From NCBI GenBank assembly GCA_008330645.1, contig VLTN01000002.1, positions 496,001-560,000 on the forward strand: a stretch of 64,000 bases of DNA, in the 5' to 3' direction. Within the stretch, counting starts at the first letter, position 1, and each line of letters begins with the position of its first letter. Of the stretch, positions 20,177 to 30,500 are shown piece after piece. The stretch comes from Cafeteria roenbergensis. Taxonomy: Eukaryota; Sar; Bigyra; Bicosoecida; Cafeteriaceae. Both the position numbers and the translations under genes were made by a program. Below the pieces are notes generated by a model, which did no database searches, was not told the DNA's origin, and worked only from the letters and a program-made list of their open reading frames with translations.

Positions 20177-21028
20177 ATGGCCTCCGTCCCGCGCTCCGAG
20201 ATGGCCACGGGCCCGTCGAAGACAGCGGACGCTGGCGCTACTGCAGCCGGGGCCGCGGCGTCCGGCAAACGGCTGCAAGCCGAGCTGATGCAACTGGTGG
20301 TGAGCTGCCGCTGCGCGCGCGCGCACCACAGACAGCGCTCCAGTGGGCTGTGCGCCCACGCGCGTGGCCTGCGTCGCACGAAGCGGCGCTCCTTTCGCCC
20401 GCCGGGGGGGGGCGGCTCCTGGCCGCGGCGCGCTGCCCGCAGCTCGCGTGAAGGCAGCCTCGACCTCACGGCAGCCCAGCACGCGAAGCGTCCCCGGGTG
20501 GCCTGGCCGCCGGCGCCAAGCAGCGCCAGCGTTGGGCCCGCACTGCGCTTGAAGGGTTCGCTTGTACGGCGCTGGCTCCACCGCCCCCTCCCCGCGGTGT
20601 TGGTAGCGACTGCGCAGATGGCTGCCGAGCCGGGCGTGTCGGCGTTCCCCGCGGGGGACAACCTCTTCGAGTGGATTGGTACCATCGACGGGTCGAAGGA
20701 GACTGTGTTTGAGGGGATGAAGTTCCAGATGCGCCTCGTCTTCCCGGCGCAGTACCCGTTCAAGGCGCCGCAAGTGACGTTTGAGACACCCATCTTCCAC
20801 CCCAACGTCGATGAGTCCGGAAACATCTGCCTTGACATCCTGAAGGAGGAGTGGTCCGCGGCGTACTCGGTCAAGACGCTCCTGGTATCCATCCGCTCGC
20901 TGCTCGGGGAGCCCAACAACGACAGCCCGCTCAACGCCCACGCCGCCGGGCTCTGGGACAACCAAGCTGAGTACCGCCGCGTGTGCGTGGCCAAATACGA
21001 GGAGGCTACCGGAGCCAAGGTCGCTTGA
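20177..21028 (+). CDS. UBE2C: ubiquitin-conjugating enzyme E2 C-like (APC/C E2)
   Basis: Two exons (20177-20299, 20618-21028) give 177 residues; the phase-0 intron at 20300-20617 is gtgagc/gcgcag. The join reads GKRLQAELMQLV|MAAEPGVSAF, matching UBE2C (GKRLQQELMTLM...). The N-terminal extension before the UBC fold, about 30 residues and Ala/Gly-rich, is the family's feature. The HPN motif precedes the catalytic Cys at residue 112 (GNICLDIL), followed by WSAAYSVKTLL and LLGEPNNDSPLN. UBE2C starts ubiquitin chains on APC/C substrates such as cyclin B and securin in mitosis. A canonical D-box was not obvious. The gene converges on SLD5. Confidence 0.92.
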   Translation: MASVPRSEMATGPSKTADAGATAAGAAASGKRLQAELMQLVVSCRCARAHHRQRSSGLCAHARGLRRTKRRSFRPPGGGGSWPRRAARSSREGSLDLTAAQHAKRPRVAWPPAPSSASVGPALRLKGSLVRRWLHRPLPAVLVATAQMAAEPGVSAFPAGDNLFEWIGTIDGSKETVFEGMKFQMRLVFPAQYPFKAPQVTFETPIFHPNVDESGNICLDILKEEWSAAYSVKTLLVSIRSLLGEPNNDSPLNAHAAGLWDNQAEYRRVCVAKYEEATGAKVA

Positions 21029-21511
21029 GAGGGCCGGGATGCGGAGGCGACCCGGGCGCGCGCACGCACGGCGTTGCGTGACCCCACCAGCGTAAGTTCG
21101 CGGAGCGAAGCCGACATATCGGTTGGCTGAGTGTTTTTACTTGTGAAGCTGTTTGTCGTGTGCGAAAATGCGTGGTGCGCTTGGACCATTCAGCTGCAAC
21201 GCACTTGTCAAGGCGGAAAGTTTTGTTCGTCCAGCACGCATTCTGACGCCTGCTGGTTGTGCCTTCGCGGGGCCAAGGGCGATGGCCGGGAGCGCGCTTG
21301 ATGCAGAGACATGCATGGCTTGCAACGCTGGAGCCGGGCCGCTGAGTCCGCGCGTTTCGGAAGTCGCTTCCGGGCCGTCGGCGCCACGCCGGTGCGCGTG
21401 CTGGCTGGCCTGCCTCGTTGCTCCGACGAGCGAGCCCGGCCCTCGCTTCAGCGCGCAGCCCTTGCGGCCCGCGCCCCCGAAGCTGCGGCGGCCACCCCTT
21501 GCCAAGCGCCA
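21029..21511. other. convergent 3' region UBE2C/SLD5
   Basis: These 483 bp lie between converging stops. The stretch is less GC-rich around 21110-21240 and holds no recognisable gene; presumably both 3' UTRs. Confidence 0.45.
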
Positions 21512-22688
21512 CTACTGCACCTGGCGCGTGTCGCACATCAACACCAGCTTGTCCGTTGCAACGAGGGGCCGGGCAATGGAGAAGGGCAGCACAAACGTCG
21601 AGCCGGCTTGCATCGACACGGTCTGCGCCTCGGAGCCATCTGCCGCCCCAGGAACTGTCACATCCCCGATGTCGTCCGTGATTGCTTCAACGAACACCAT
21701 TTGCTGGTGGCTGGGTTGTGACTCTGCGGGCCAGCGCGATGAGCGGGGAGACGCGCAGCTGCCTCTGGAGGCCTCGGGGCCGACGCCCAGCGCGCCGGCC
21801 TAGGCGGGCACCCCCCAACGCGCGGCTGCACTCTCACCCATGCTCTTCTCGATTCCTGCTGAATACTTCTCCGGGACTTGCGCGAGCACCTCATCTGTCA
21901 GGTGGTCGCCCAGGGCCACAAACAGCCGCTGCACGAACGTCTCCTCCTCCCTTGACAGCAGCTCCCGCCGCGCTCGCGGTTGCATTCCAACAAGCCCATA
22001 CACTTGGCATCGAATCTGCGTGCGCGCACCAGAAATGAACACACACAGCGGGCGTTGGGGCTGGGGAAGCGGAGGCGGGCTGGGCGAGCGCACCAGCACG
22101 CCACTGACGCGGGCGATGCCCCCGCTCCCATCCGATCCCCGGCGCCCCGCTGGCCACAACGGCAACGCACCTTGTGCAGCCTCGTGCGCAAGTAGTTTGC
22201 CAGCACGTAGCGCACGCGGTCCGCCTCGAGCAGGTAAATTGTGGACACCGCCGCGAGCTCCACGGACTGGGTTGCTTGCCTTGCCAGCCCCTCCTCTTGC
22301 TCTTTCAACAGGCTGCGGGTCTTCCAGACCAGGTCGGCCTTGTACGGAAGCAAGTCCGGGGCAGCCTGCGCGCAAAGGGACAGGTGGCGAGGCGGGGCCG
22401 AGGTGGCGCTGGGCGCCAGGCGAGGCAACCGGGTCGTCGGACATTCAAAAACAGCCCTCGAGGGCAACAGCGCGGCGCGAGCGCGCGCCAGGCAAGACCA
22501 CGAACCATTTCGTTGACCATGGCTTGCTTGAGTTGTTGATAGTCCTCGTTCACCTCGGGGAAGCGCCCGTCCCCGCCGCCCTCCCTAGCAATGCCGGACT
22601 CGCTCTCGTCCAGCCCGTCCAAGCCGTCCGCCTCAGCCAGCAGGCGGTCGATCTCGTCGGCGCCACCGGAGGAGCCATAGGCCGCCAT
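21512..22688 (-). CDS. GINS4: GINS complex subunit SLD5
   Basis: Four exons (22506-22688, 22171-22365, 21838-22015, 21512-21723) give 255 residues. Introns are 22366-22505 (gttcgt/gcgcag, the one atypical donor), 22016-22170 (gtgcgt/acgcag) and 21724-21837 (gtgaga/ccgcag). All phases close and the sum is a multiple of three. Alignment anchors: DYQQLKQAMVNEM|AAPDLLPYK, DRVRYVLANYLRTRLHK|IRCQVYGL, and the C-terminal beta domain MVFVEAITDDIGDV with IARPLVATDKLVLM, matching IAPLVASGAVQLI at the end of human SLD5. The N-terminus is acidic (DEIDRLLAEADGLDGL). GINS joins MCM2-7 and CDC45 into the replicative CMG helicase. It is slightly longer than the human protein (223). Confidence 0.9.
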
Positions 22689-23573
22689 TCCTCGCGGTCC
22701 GCACGCAACGGTGTGCCCTGCAGCCGGACTGTTGGCCGCAGATGGGAGCCCCTTCGGTGTGCTGGGCGCGTCGGCGGCGCCTCAAGTGCGGAGTGCAGAG
22801 CCGAGTTTGCCTTCGCCCAGGCAGCTCTCCGCCCCGGGCACGGCAGCAACAGGCAGCGATCGTGAGGTCAAAGGACTTTGCAAGGGTCGGTCTTGCCCGC
22901 CACGCCTTCACGGGCGCGGCCTTGGTCCGTCCTTGCCCTTTGCTGTTGGAGATGCGTGCGTGCTCTCGGGGCCAAGTCTGCGCATTTTGCCGCTGCGCGC
23001 AGCACGCCAATCCCATGCAGGCGCGCCCGGCGCGCTCTTGCACCGAGCCAATGCCGCGGTAGGCAGGGCGCCGATGCCACACGGGCCGTCAGGGAAGTGT
23101 TTCGCCACGCCTCGCATGCTTGGTGTTCCGTTTCCCCCGCCTGAGGCCCATCTTGCACTGGCGCGCTTCAAATGCTGCATGGATGGAATGCCCGCAGAGC
23201 ACTGCGACACTCCCAACCAGGTCTTGTCCGCCATGCCCTGCTTCATTTGTGCCAGGGGGCTCGCTGAGAGCGAGGCCGACTGAGGCATTCTGTGGGCTCG
23301 AGTGCGCTGGAAAGGCGCGGTCGCCGATGGCGCGGCCCCAAGCCCTTGACCCACCGGAAGCGCCGTGGCGCGTGCTGCGCAAGCAATACTTGCAAGTGGC
23401 AGCGGCAGCTCGAACGTCCTTCGCGCTGGCGACACCGGGCGCGGCGGGGGCCGGCAGAGCAAGTTGCAGCGAGGTCCGTCCTGGACTCCAAACACTCCGT
23501 GCTATCCACCTGCCTTGCCGCGCAGACTGGAAAGGGGAGGGGCCCAAGTCCAAGAGAACCTGGCGCGAACACT
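22689..23573. promoter_or_regulatory. divergent intergenic region, SLD5 / M14-like gene
   Basis: These 885 bp between divergent starts are the longest gene-free stretch here. They must contain both promoters and 5' UTRs. Frames are open on both strands but have no recognisable domain, signal peptide or family motif. A non-coding 5' exon of either gene could be hidden here. Confidence 0.4.
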
Positions 23574-26500
23574 ATGCCGTCTGCCCGCGTCGCGGCCCGG
23601 ACGAGGCTGCGAGGCACTCCCGCCTCGAGGGCCTTTCTCGGCCTGTCGGCTGTTCTTGCCCTCGGCGCATTTCCCGGCTCCCACGGCGCGAGTGTTTTCG
23701 GCCACCGCAACGTCAGCGACGCCCTGGCCCAGTTCGAGGGTCTGCTTGACATGGCCCGCTCGGCAGGGCTGAACGCCTCCAGCCGTCAGCTCGGGACCGT
23801 GACCAGCGCCTTTTGCTTCGGAAGCGCTTGTCCCTCGCTTGCCTCAGAGGACGTTGAGCGCGGCGGTGCTTCCCTCATGATCGCATCGCTCCACCGTGGG
23901 AACGAGCCGATGGCCCTCACGGCCACGCTCGAGGGCGTGCGAGCCCTGCTGGCGGAGGAGCAACATCGGCACCTGTTTGCGTCTCGGACCCTCTGGGTCG
24001 TGCCGGCAGTTGGTGCGCGCGCGTACTCTGTCAACGTGGAGAAGGCAGCCAATGGATCTCTCCAAAGCGACCTCACGGTGCGAAAGGCCCCTGTGACTGC
24101 CAGCAAGGCGGAAGGCGACGCGACTACGCAATGCGAAGACGCTAGCGCAGCCGGCGTTGACCTCGGCAGCAACTACGACACCCAAGTCGACGGCCAGACA
24201 GGCTCGGTCGCGAGCACGGACCCTTGCAGTCCCAACTTTGGCGGCAGCGCCCCGCTCTCGGAGCCCGAGCCGATGGCCGTCGCGGCTCTGGCGACGTCGC
24301 TCCAGCCGGCAGCCCTGCTGGAGGTGGGGGCTTTCGGCGCGGTGGTGCGGACCCCGTTCGCATGGGTGTCTGATCAGTCCACGCAGGGGAACCCGATTGC
24401 CGAGGAGCCAGAGGGCGGCAGGACTGCCTCTCGATGCAGAGCCGTCGGCGCCAGCGCCGTGGCGGCTCTTGACAGCGCGCCGCAGACCGCGGGACAGCCG
24501 GCCCCAGCGCCACACGAGTGGGTCTGGGGGCCGGGCGGAGCGCCCGAGGTCGACCAAAGGCTCATCGGCACTGCCACGGCTGGCGGGCTCGCGGACTGGG
24601 CAGCCGCGAAGCTGGCCATTGCCTCAGCGCAGGTCATGATGGGACCGGTCGCGACGGGAGGGGCGAGCGGGCCGTGTCGCGGCCACTCGCGCGTCGATGG
24701 CTGCCTCTGGCCCGGGGACGACGAGGTCGCAGCCCTCGCGTCCGAAGCCCAGCCGCTCTTTCTGGCCGCGCTCGCAGCAGCGGGGCCGCTTCCGCTCGTC
24801 AGTCTTGTCGCGTCCGAAGTGTCCCAGGCCGACACTGGCGACGATGCCGTCCATGCGAGGAGGTGCACTGCGCAAGTCAACGTCAGTGTTGCTAACGCAG
24901 GCTTAGTTGACGCTGGCCCGGCCTCGCTCCTGTGGATCCCAACCATCAACCAGGAAGAGCCCGCCCCGGAAAATGCTGCCTTTCCGAACTACATCACCGC
25001 GGAAACAAGCATGTGGAGCGCGGGCGAGGCGGCCGGGCTGGCGCGCCAGGTGGACAGCGCGGCTGCAGCCATGCTCGAGCAACAGCTCCTGCCGACAGCG
25101 ACCCCTGGCTCCGTGACCAAGAGCACTCGTCAGCTCTCTCACCAGACCGATCGCCGTCGCACTGCAAGCCTGTTGGATGGTGGTTCCGGCGGCACTGCAA
25201 GTGCGACCGCGACCCCGGCAGGGACTGCCGCTGCAAGTGCGACCGCGACCCCGTCAGCGTCTGTCTCCGCCCGCTGCAAGTGCGACCGCGACCCCGTCAG
25301 CGTCTGTCTCCGCTGCTGCAAGTGCGACCGCGACCCCGTCAGCGTCCGTCTCCGCCCCTGCAGCTGCGATCGAGACCCCGTCAGGGACCGCCCCTGCAGC
25401 TGCGATCGAGACCCCGTCAGGGACCGCCACTGCAAGTGCGACCGCGACCCCGTCAGGGACCGCCACTGCAAGTGCGACCGCGACCCCGTCAGCGTCTGTC
25501 TCCGCCCCTGCAGCTGCGATCGAGACCCCGTCAGGGACCGCCCCTGCAGCTGCGATCGAGACCCCGTCAGGGACCGCCCCTGCAGCTGCGATCGAGACCC
25601 CGTCAGGGACCGCCACTGCAAGTGCGACCGCGACCCCGTCAGGGACCGCCACTGCAAGTGCGACCGCGACCCCGTCAGGGACCGCCACTGCAAGTGCGAC
25701 CGCGACCCCGTCAGGGACCGCCACTGCAAGTGCGACCGCGACCCCGTCAGGGACCGCCTCTGCAACTGCAAGTGCGACCCCGTCAGCGTCTGTCTCCGCC
25801 TCTGCGTCTGCGTCTCCGCTCCCGACGCCGGTGGCGTTCATTACCGGCATGCAGGGGGCGCCTGTGCCGCTGCTGCACGCAGTGGCGTCGGCAGCAACTC
25901 TTTCCGGCATCCTGTCCGCGGCTGCCGCGGAGGCGACACTTCGGCTGGAGAACGGCCTGTGTGCGCTGGACCCGGCCAGCGTCGTTGGCGGGCGCCTCAT
26001 CATTTCGACCAGCGCCGGTTGCGTGGTCGTCGAGGTTCGTCTCTCGAACTCGACCGCGGCGCTCGGGGAGGCTGCGCTTCGGCTGGCGCCCTCAGACCCG
26101 ATTTGCAATGCCGCCGTGCGCCTGGCGCCGCTGCCCGAGCCAATTGCGTCGCCTTCCGCCACGCCCACGAGCGAAGCAACTCCCAGCCCCTCCGCTTCCA
26201 GCTCTCCCACGGCGACGCCTTCGCCACCCACCCCGTCTCCAGATGATGGTGGTGATGCCGATGCGTCTCCCTCACCTCCCGTGTTCTCAGCTTCGCCCAC
26301 GCCCGAGGGCGTGCCTGTGATAGCGTCCGTGTCGCCTGCCGCAGGTGGAGGGAGCGAGGACGCTGGATGGGGGGCTGGGGACTACGTCGTTGCTGCGCTT
26401 GTGGCGGCCACAGTGGTGGGCGCGGCCTTCCTTGGCATGCGCTGGATGAGGCGCGCGCAGGCCGGCGAAGGCTTCATGTTGGTGGGAGCTGACAGCGGCA

Positions 26501-27189
26501 GCGGCGGCGGCGGCGGCGCCCAGGGGCCTGGCCGGCGTCTAGGGGGCGCGGCTAGGGCGCCCCAACGCGAAAGCGCTCTGTCCCCAAGCGACTCGCCCGC
26601 CGATTCCGCCGGAGACATTGAAATGATGGAGACGGCCAGAGTGATGGCCGCGTCCGCGGCAGAGGCAGGGACGCCGATGACGGTCCAAGAAGCGCTGGCG
26701 GCGCTGCGCGGCGACCCGCCCTCCTCGCCTGCTCCAGCCTCCGCCCCGGCCAGGGGCGGAACCGCCCGCGGCCTTCGGCTCGGGGGGCAGCCTGTGACGC
26801 AGCCGAGCTCGCAAGCTCACTCGGCGGGGCGGCGCTCGTCGTCGGGAACAGCCCTGGCCAGCGCCACCGTTGCGGCAGCAGCCGCAGCTGCTGCGACTGA
26901 CCCATTCGCCGGCGACGGTGGCGGGTTCGACTCCTGGGACATCGACTTCGACGAGGACGACGCTGGCGACACAGCCCCCGCAGCGACCGCCACGCGGGTG
27001 GGAGGAGGGGGCGGGCAGGACGCCGAGGCGGCCCGTGCAAGGGAGCTGGAGTACACGAGCAACGCGGTGGCTGTCGGGGGCACGCTGCCGGAGAGCGCTG
27101 CCCCGGCGAGCCTTGGCAGGCTGGCACCTGTTAAGTTCAGCCGAAGGGCGGAAGACGACCAAGGCGACGGCTTTGATGACGACTGGTAG
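23574..27189 (+). CDS. M14-carboxypeptidase-like surface protein (probably inactive) with mucin-like stalk and TM; frame disrupted once
   Basis: The start at 23574 opens a signal peptide (AFLGLSAVLALGAFPGSHG). Residues 95-270 resemble M14 zinc carboxypeptidases: LHRGNEP at the HxxE position, GVDLGSNYD at GVDLNRNF, then ASTDPCSPNFGG and LSEPEP, which match the substrate-pocket region closely. Ligand and catalytic positions are altered: HxxE has an extra residue, NR is GS, and the third zinc His (usually in DFHS) is missing (LLEVGAFG). A Ser/Thr/Pro minisatellite stalk follows (25190-25830), then a second globular segment, another Pro/Ser tract, one transmembrane helix (26370-26440) and an acidic tail ending GFDDDW. 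One extra base near 25269-25273, relative to the next repeat unit, shifts the frame; upstream and downstream parts are each open only in different frames. Assembly error and true mutation cannot be told apart here. Confidence 0.65.
25192..25830 (+). repeat. coding minisatellite (36- and 42-bp units)
   Basis: About fourteen tandem units alternate between two kinds: one containing gcaagtgcgaccgcgacccc (ASATATP) and one containing gcagctgcgatcgagacccc (AAAIETP). Each is followed by PSGTA(T/P) or the longer PSASVSA. Units are nearly identical at DNA level, so the array is recent and length-unstable. No unit carries a stop in the three frames on this strand, so the frame shift near 25270 is tolerated as an open frame for some 900 bp. 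Confidence 0.85.
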
Positions 27190-27511
27190 CAGCCTGTGGG
27201 TGCTTATGCAGCCGGCGAGGTGTTTTCGTGCGTGTGCGTTTGCGGTTGCCGTTTGCTTGAGTTTGACGCACGAGGGGTGCTTGGCGACGCCCGTCGCCTG
27301 GCCAGGAGAGGAGGCGGCAGACCACGCGTTGCCAAGCCACGCACAGTGCGAGCGAATGCACAGCGCGCTCCTTCGAAACTCACACAGACAGACAGACAGG
27401 CAGGCAGACAGACAGACACAAGCTGGGCCCAAGCCGCGCCTGCCGTGCGACGACAGCCGAGGTGGCGATGGGTTGGCCGGCGGTCACCGCCGACGTGTGC
27501 GCATGCACCCC
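27190..27511. other. convergent 3' region with CAGA repeat
   Basis: These 322 bp lie between converging stops. A (CAGA/CAGG)n microsatellite occupies about 27382-27420. No gene was seen. Confidence 0.5.
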
Positions 27512-30500
27512 CTACCACTTGCTGAAGCCGAGCATCTCCACCCAGGGGGCGGTGCGGAATCCGAGCTCGTTGTAGAAGGCGCCGAACTCGTCAAAGCTGA
27601 TGGCCTGGGGAGGCTCGGCCAGCTCCCGCACGCGCATGGTGCGCAGGAAGGCACTCGATGCGACCTGGCGTCCCTCCACCACGGCCAGGCTCGCCAGGCG
27701 GGAGGCCGAGTGACGCGCCATGCTCGACGAAGCGGCAAAGATGCCGATGAGGAAGTTGGCGAGCACGGCGGCCAGCTCGTCCAGCGACAGGTAGCCGTCC
27801 ATGAGCGCCGAGGTGGTGAAGAAGGCGCTGCGCATCTTGTCCGTCTTGGAGCCGGCGCAGCATACGGTCAGGCAAACGGCGCACGCCGAAGCGTCCAGGC
27901 TGTCCTCCATGGCCAAGGAGCCTTGGTCCTTCTCTGCGGCGCTGGCCTGCAGGAGCTGTAGCATGGCAGAGAAGAGCGTGCTGAACCGGAGATCATCCCC
28001 TCCCCCCTCGCCGTCCGTGGCTGCCTCCCTTCGGACGGACCGAAGCACAGCGCGAAGCCCATCCGGGGCAACGCGGCGCGACGCGTCGGCTGCCTCGAAG
28101 ACCCGCGCGATAAGGTCCCGCGCCGAAGTGCGGCTCAGCCCCGAGCTGGAAGCCGCTGCCCTGAAGTCTGCCCTGTCAGCTTCCGAGAGGTTCACAGTGG
28201 TGGTCAGCTCGGTCTCGCGGCCGACCACGAAAGAGAAAACAGCAGCCGCAGAGCCATCCGCAGAGGCTGCCCCTGCGGCAGCAGCTGCTTCGGCGTGGCT
28301 GGCGCCGTTTCCAGCAAGCGCAGGCGTCGACCTGGACGGGGACGTCATGTCAATCGGTTCCGAGCCGCCCTCGTCCACGTCGCTGGTCTCTTCCGGGCTG
28401 TCGGCGTCGGGAGAGGCGTCCACTTGGGACGCGTCTTCGTCAGAGCGCTCGTCGTCGTCGTCGCCCTCCTCATCCTCATCCTCATAGTCGTCGTCATCGT
28501 CGTCTTCGTCCGTATCCTCGTCGGTCTGTCCCGGCATGTAATCCTCGTCGTCCGGGTCGTCCATATCGTCGTCCTCGTCATCGCCCCCTGCGAGCACGTC
28601 AGGCCACTTCCTCTGGTCCATAAGCTCGAGCCACTGCACCTCCACGTACCCGCCCCCGTTGTACCACTCGCCAAACTGGCCAAAGGTGACGAGTCCGTCC
28701 TCGCCCTGGACGTCCCTGCCCACGGTGGCGGCGATTCGGGAAGACACCGCGTCTGCCAGCTGCTGCACCTCGAAGAACGAGGGGTCTGCGGCGCGGCACG
28801 CGGACGACACGGCACAGATACCCGTCAGCACGCTGGCGAGCAGGGCGGCCAGTTGGTCGGAGTTGAGCCCGGCGTCCTCGTCGGCGTCGCCGCTGGCGGC
28901 AATTGCGCCCCCCGCCGCGTCTGCGGAGGCGAATGCGGTGAAGAGTGCGGCTAGCTTGTCGCTCTTGGAGCCGGCGCAGAAGGGTGCGATCGCGGCCCCA
29001 ACGGCCAGGGCGACCTGGTCGTCCTCGGCCATCGAAGACGCGGCCACAGCATCGGAAAGCCACGCGCACATGCGTGACAGATCCGTAACGCCGTCGCGCC
29101 CAATCACCTGCTCAAAGTCCGAGGCGGGGGCCATGGCCATGAGGGTGCGCTCGAGGTCGGCCGCAAGGACGGCGCCGCTCCCGGCTGCTGCGGCCTCGCG
29201 GGCGGCCTGCATCGCCGACGTCACGTGCAGTCGGTCGAGACCGCTGGAGCGGATGGCACGCTGCACGATCGCGCAGTCGGGGAAGGAAACCACGAGGGTG
29301 GTCAGGAAGCCCTCCCCCGGGGCGTCGGCACGGGGCATGAGGGGCAGCCGGAACACCTCGCCTTTGGTGACAAGCACGTGGTGCGGAGGAGCGGCGCCGT
29401 CCTCGGCGTCGCCCTCGCCCACGTCCTCCGCCTCGCCCTCGACGTCCTCCTCCTCGTCAACGACCACGACGCGGCCCTCGTCCGTGCGAGTCGACTTGGA
29501 GCCCGGAGAGGTGGAGACAGCTCCGGCAGAGGCGCCACCAGGGCGCTCCAGCGGGGCGGGGGGCCACTTGGAGATGTCCAGCAGCTCAAGCCACTGGCCA
29601 ACGGTGTGCCCGCCCTCGTTGTACCACATGCTCAGGGCCTCGAAGGAGAGGGCTGCCGTGTCCTCGTCCTCGTCCTCGTCGGAGGCGTCGCCGGCACCGT
29701 CGGAGCCGCGGGCCTGCGCTGCAAGGGCGCGCTGTGCCAATCCGGCCTCGAGGCCAACCTCAATTGCCAGGTGCGACATCCCCCGCGCAACGGCCGGGTC
29801 CTCGCCGCTGCCCATGCCGCCGTCGACGAGGCGTCGGGCGTCGTCCCCGGCCACGCCGCGAACAGCCAAGAGGCCCTGGATCATGGCGTGGAGCATGGCG
29901 CGCACGCCGACGTGGGACAGGCAGGACATGGGACGGTCGGCCATGCGCTCCGCGGCCATGGAAAACTTGGGACTCTTGGAGCCAGCGCAGAGCGGGAGAA
30001 GCGCGACGGCCAGCTCCTCCGCGGACGGGTCGCTGCCGAACCCGAGGCGAAGCGCGCTCAGCACCTGCGGCAGCGCCGCCGAGAGCCAGGCCCGCTCCTC
30101 AGCAGGGACGCCCGCGTCGGCCGCGCGGCGCGCGAGCGCGGCAGCGAAGGCTGTCACCGGGCTCTCCCGGCCACTGGCGCTGTCGAATGCCGAGCGCACG
30201 ACGGCAAAGAGCTCAGAAGGACTGCAGCGCGCCAGCGTTGAGGCCCGAGCAAGGCGGTCAGCGAAGACGGTGTGGCGGCCGGCGAAGGCCGCGACGGGGG
30301 TGAGCGCTTCATCCCGACCAGCGGGCACGAGGACGTGAATCGTGTGCTCTCCCGGTCGGAGGGACTGCACCCGCTCCAGGGCGTTGCGCGACGGCATGGC
30401 GGCCTCCTCCGCCTCCTCCGCCTCGTCGGGCCGCCGGCCGCCGGCCGACGCATCGTCGAACTCGGCCGAGACGTCCACGTCTTCCTCGTCGTCGCTGCCG

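Noticed and set aside
23574-24900. Active zinc carboxypeptidase
   Set aside because: Zinc-ligand and substrate-binding positions of M14 are altered or missing, so only a carboxypeptidase-like fold is claimed.
25192-25830. CRISPR-like array
   Set aside because: Units are contiguous without unique spacers, in frame, and encode Ser/Thr/Pro repeats inside a eukaryotic gene.
25254-26300. Minus-strand frame with Ala/Val/Asp repeats
   Set aside because: Shadow of the coding minisatellite; no signal peptide or domain, while the plus strand has a leader, fold motifs and transmembrane segment.
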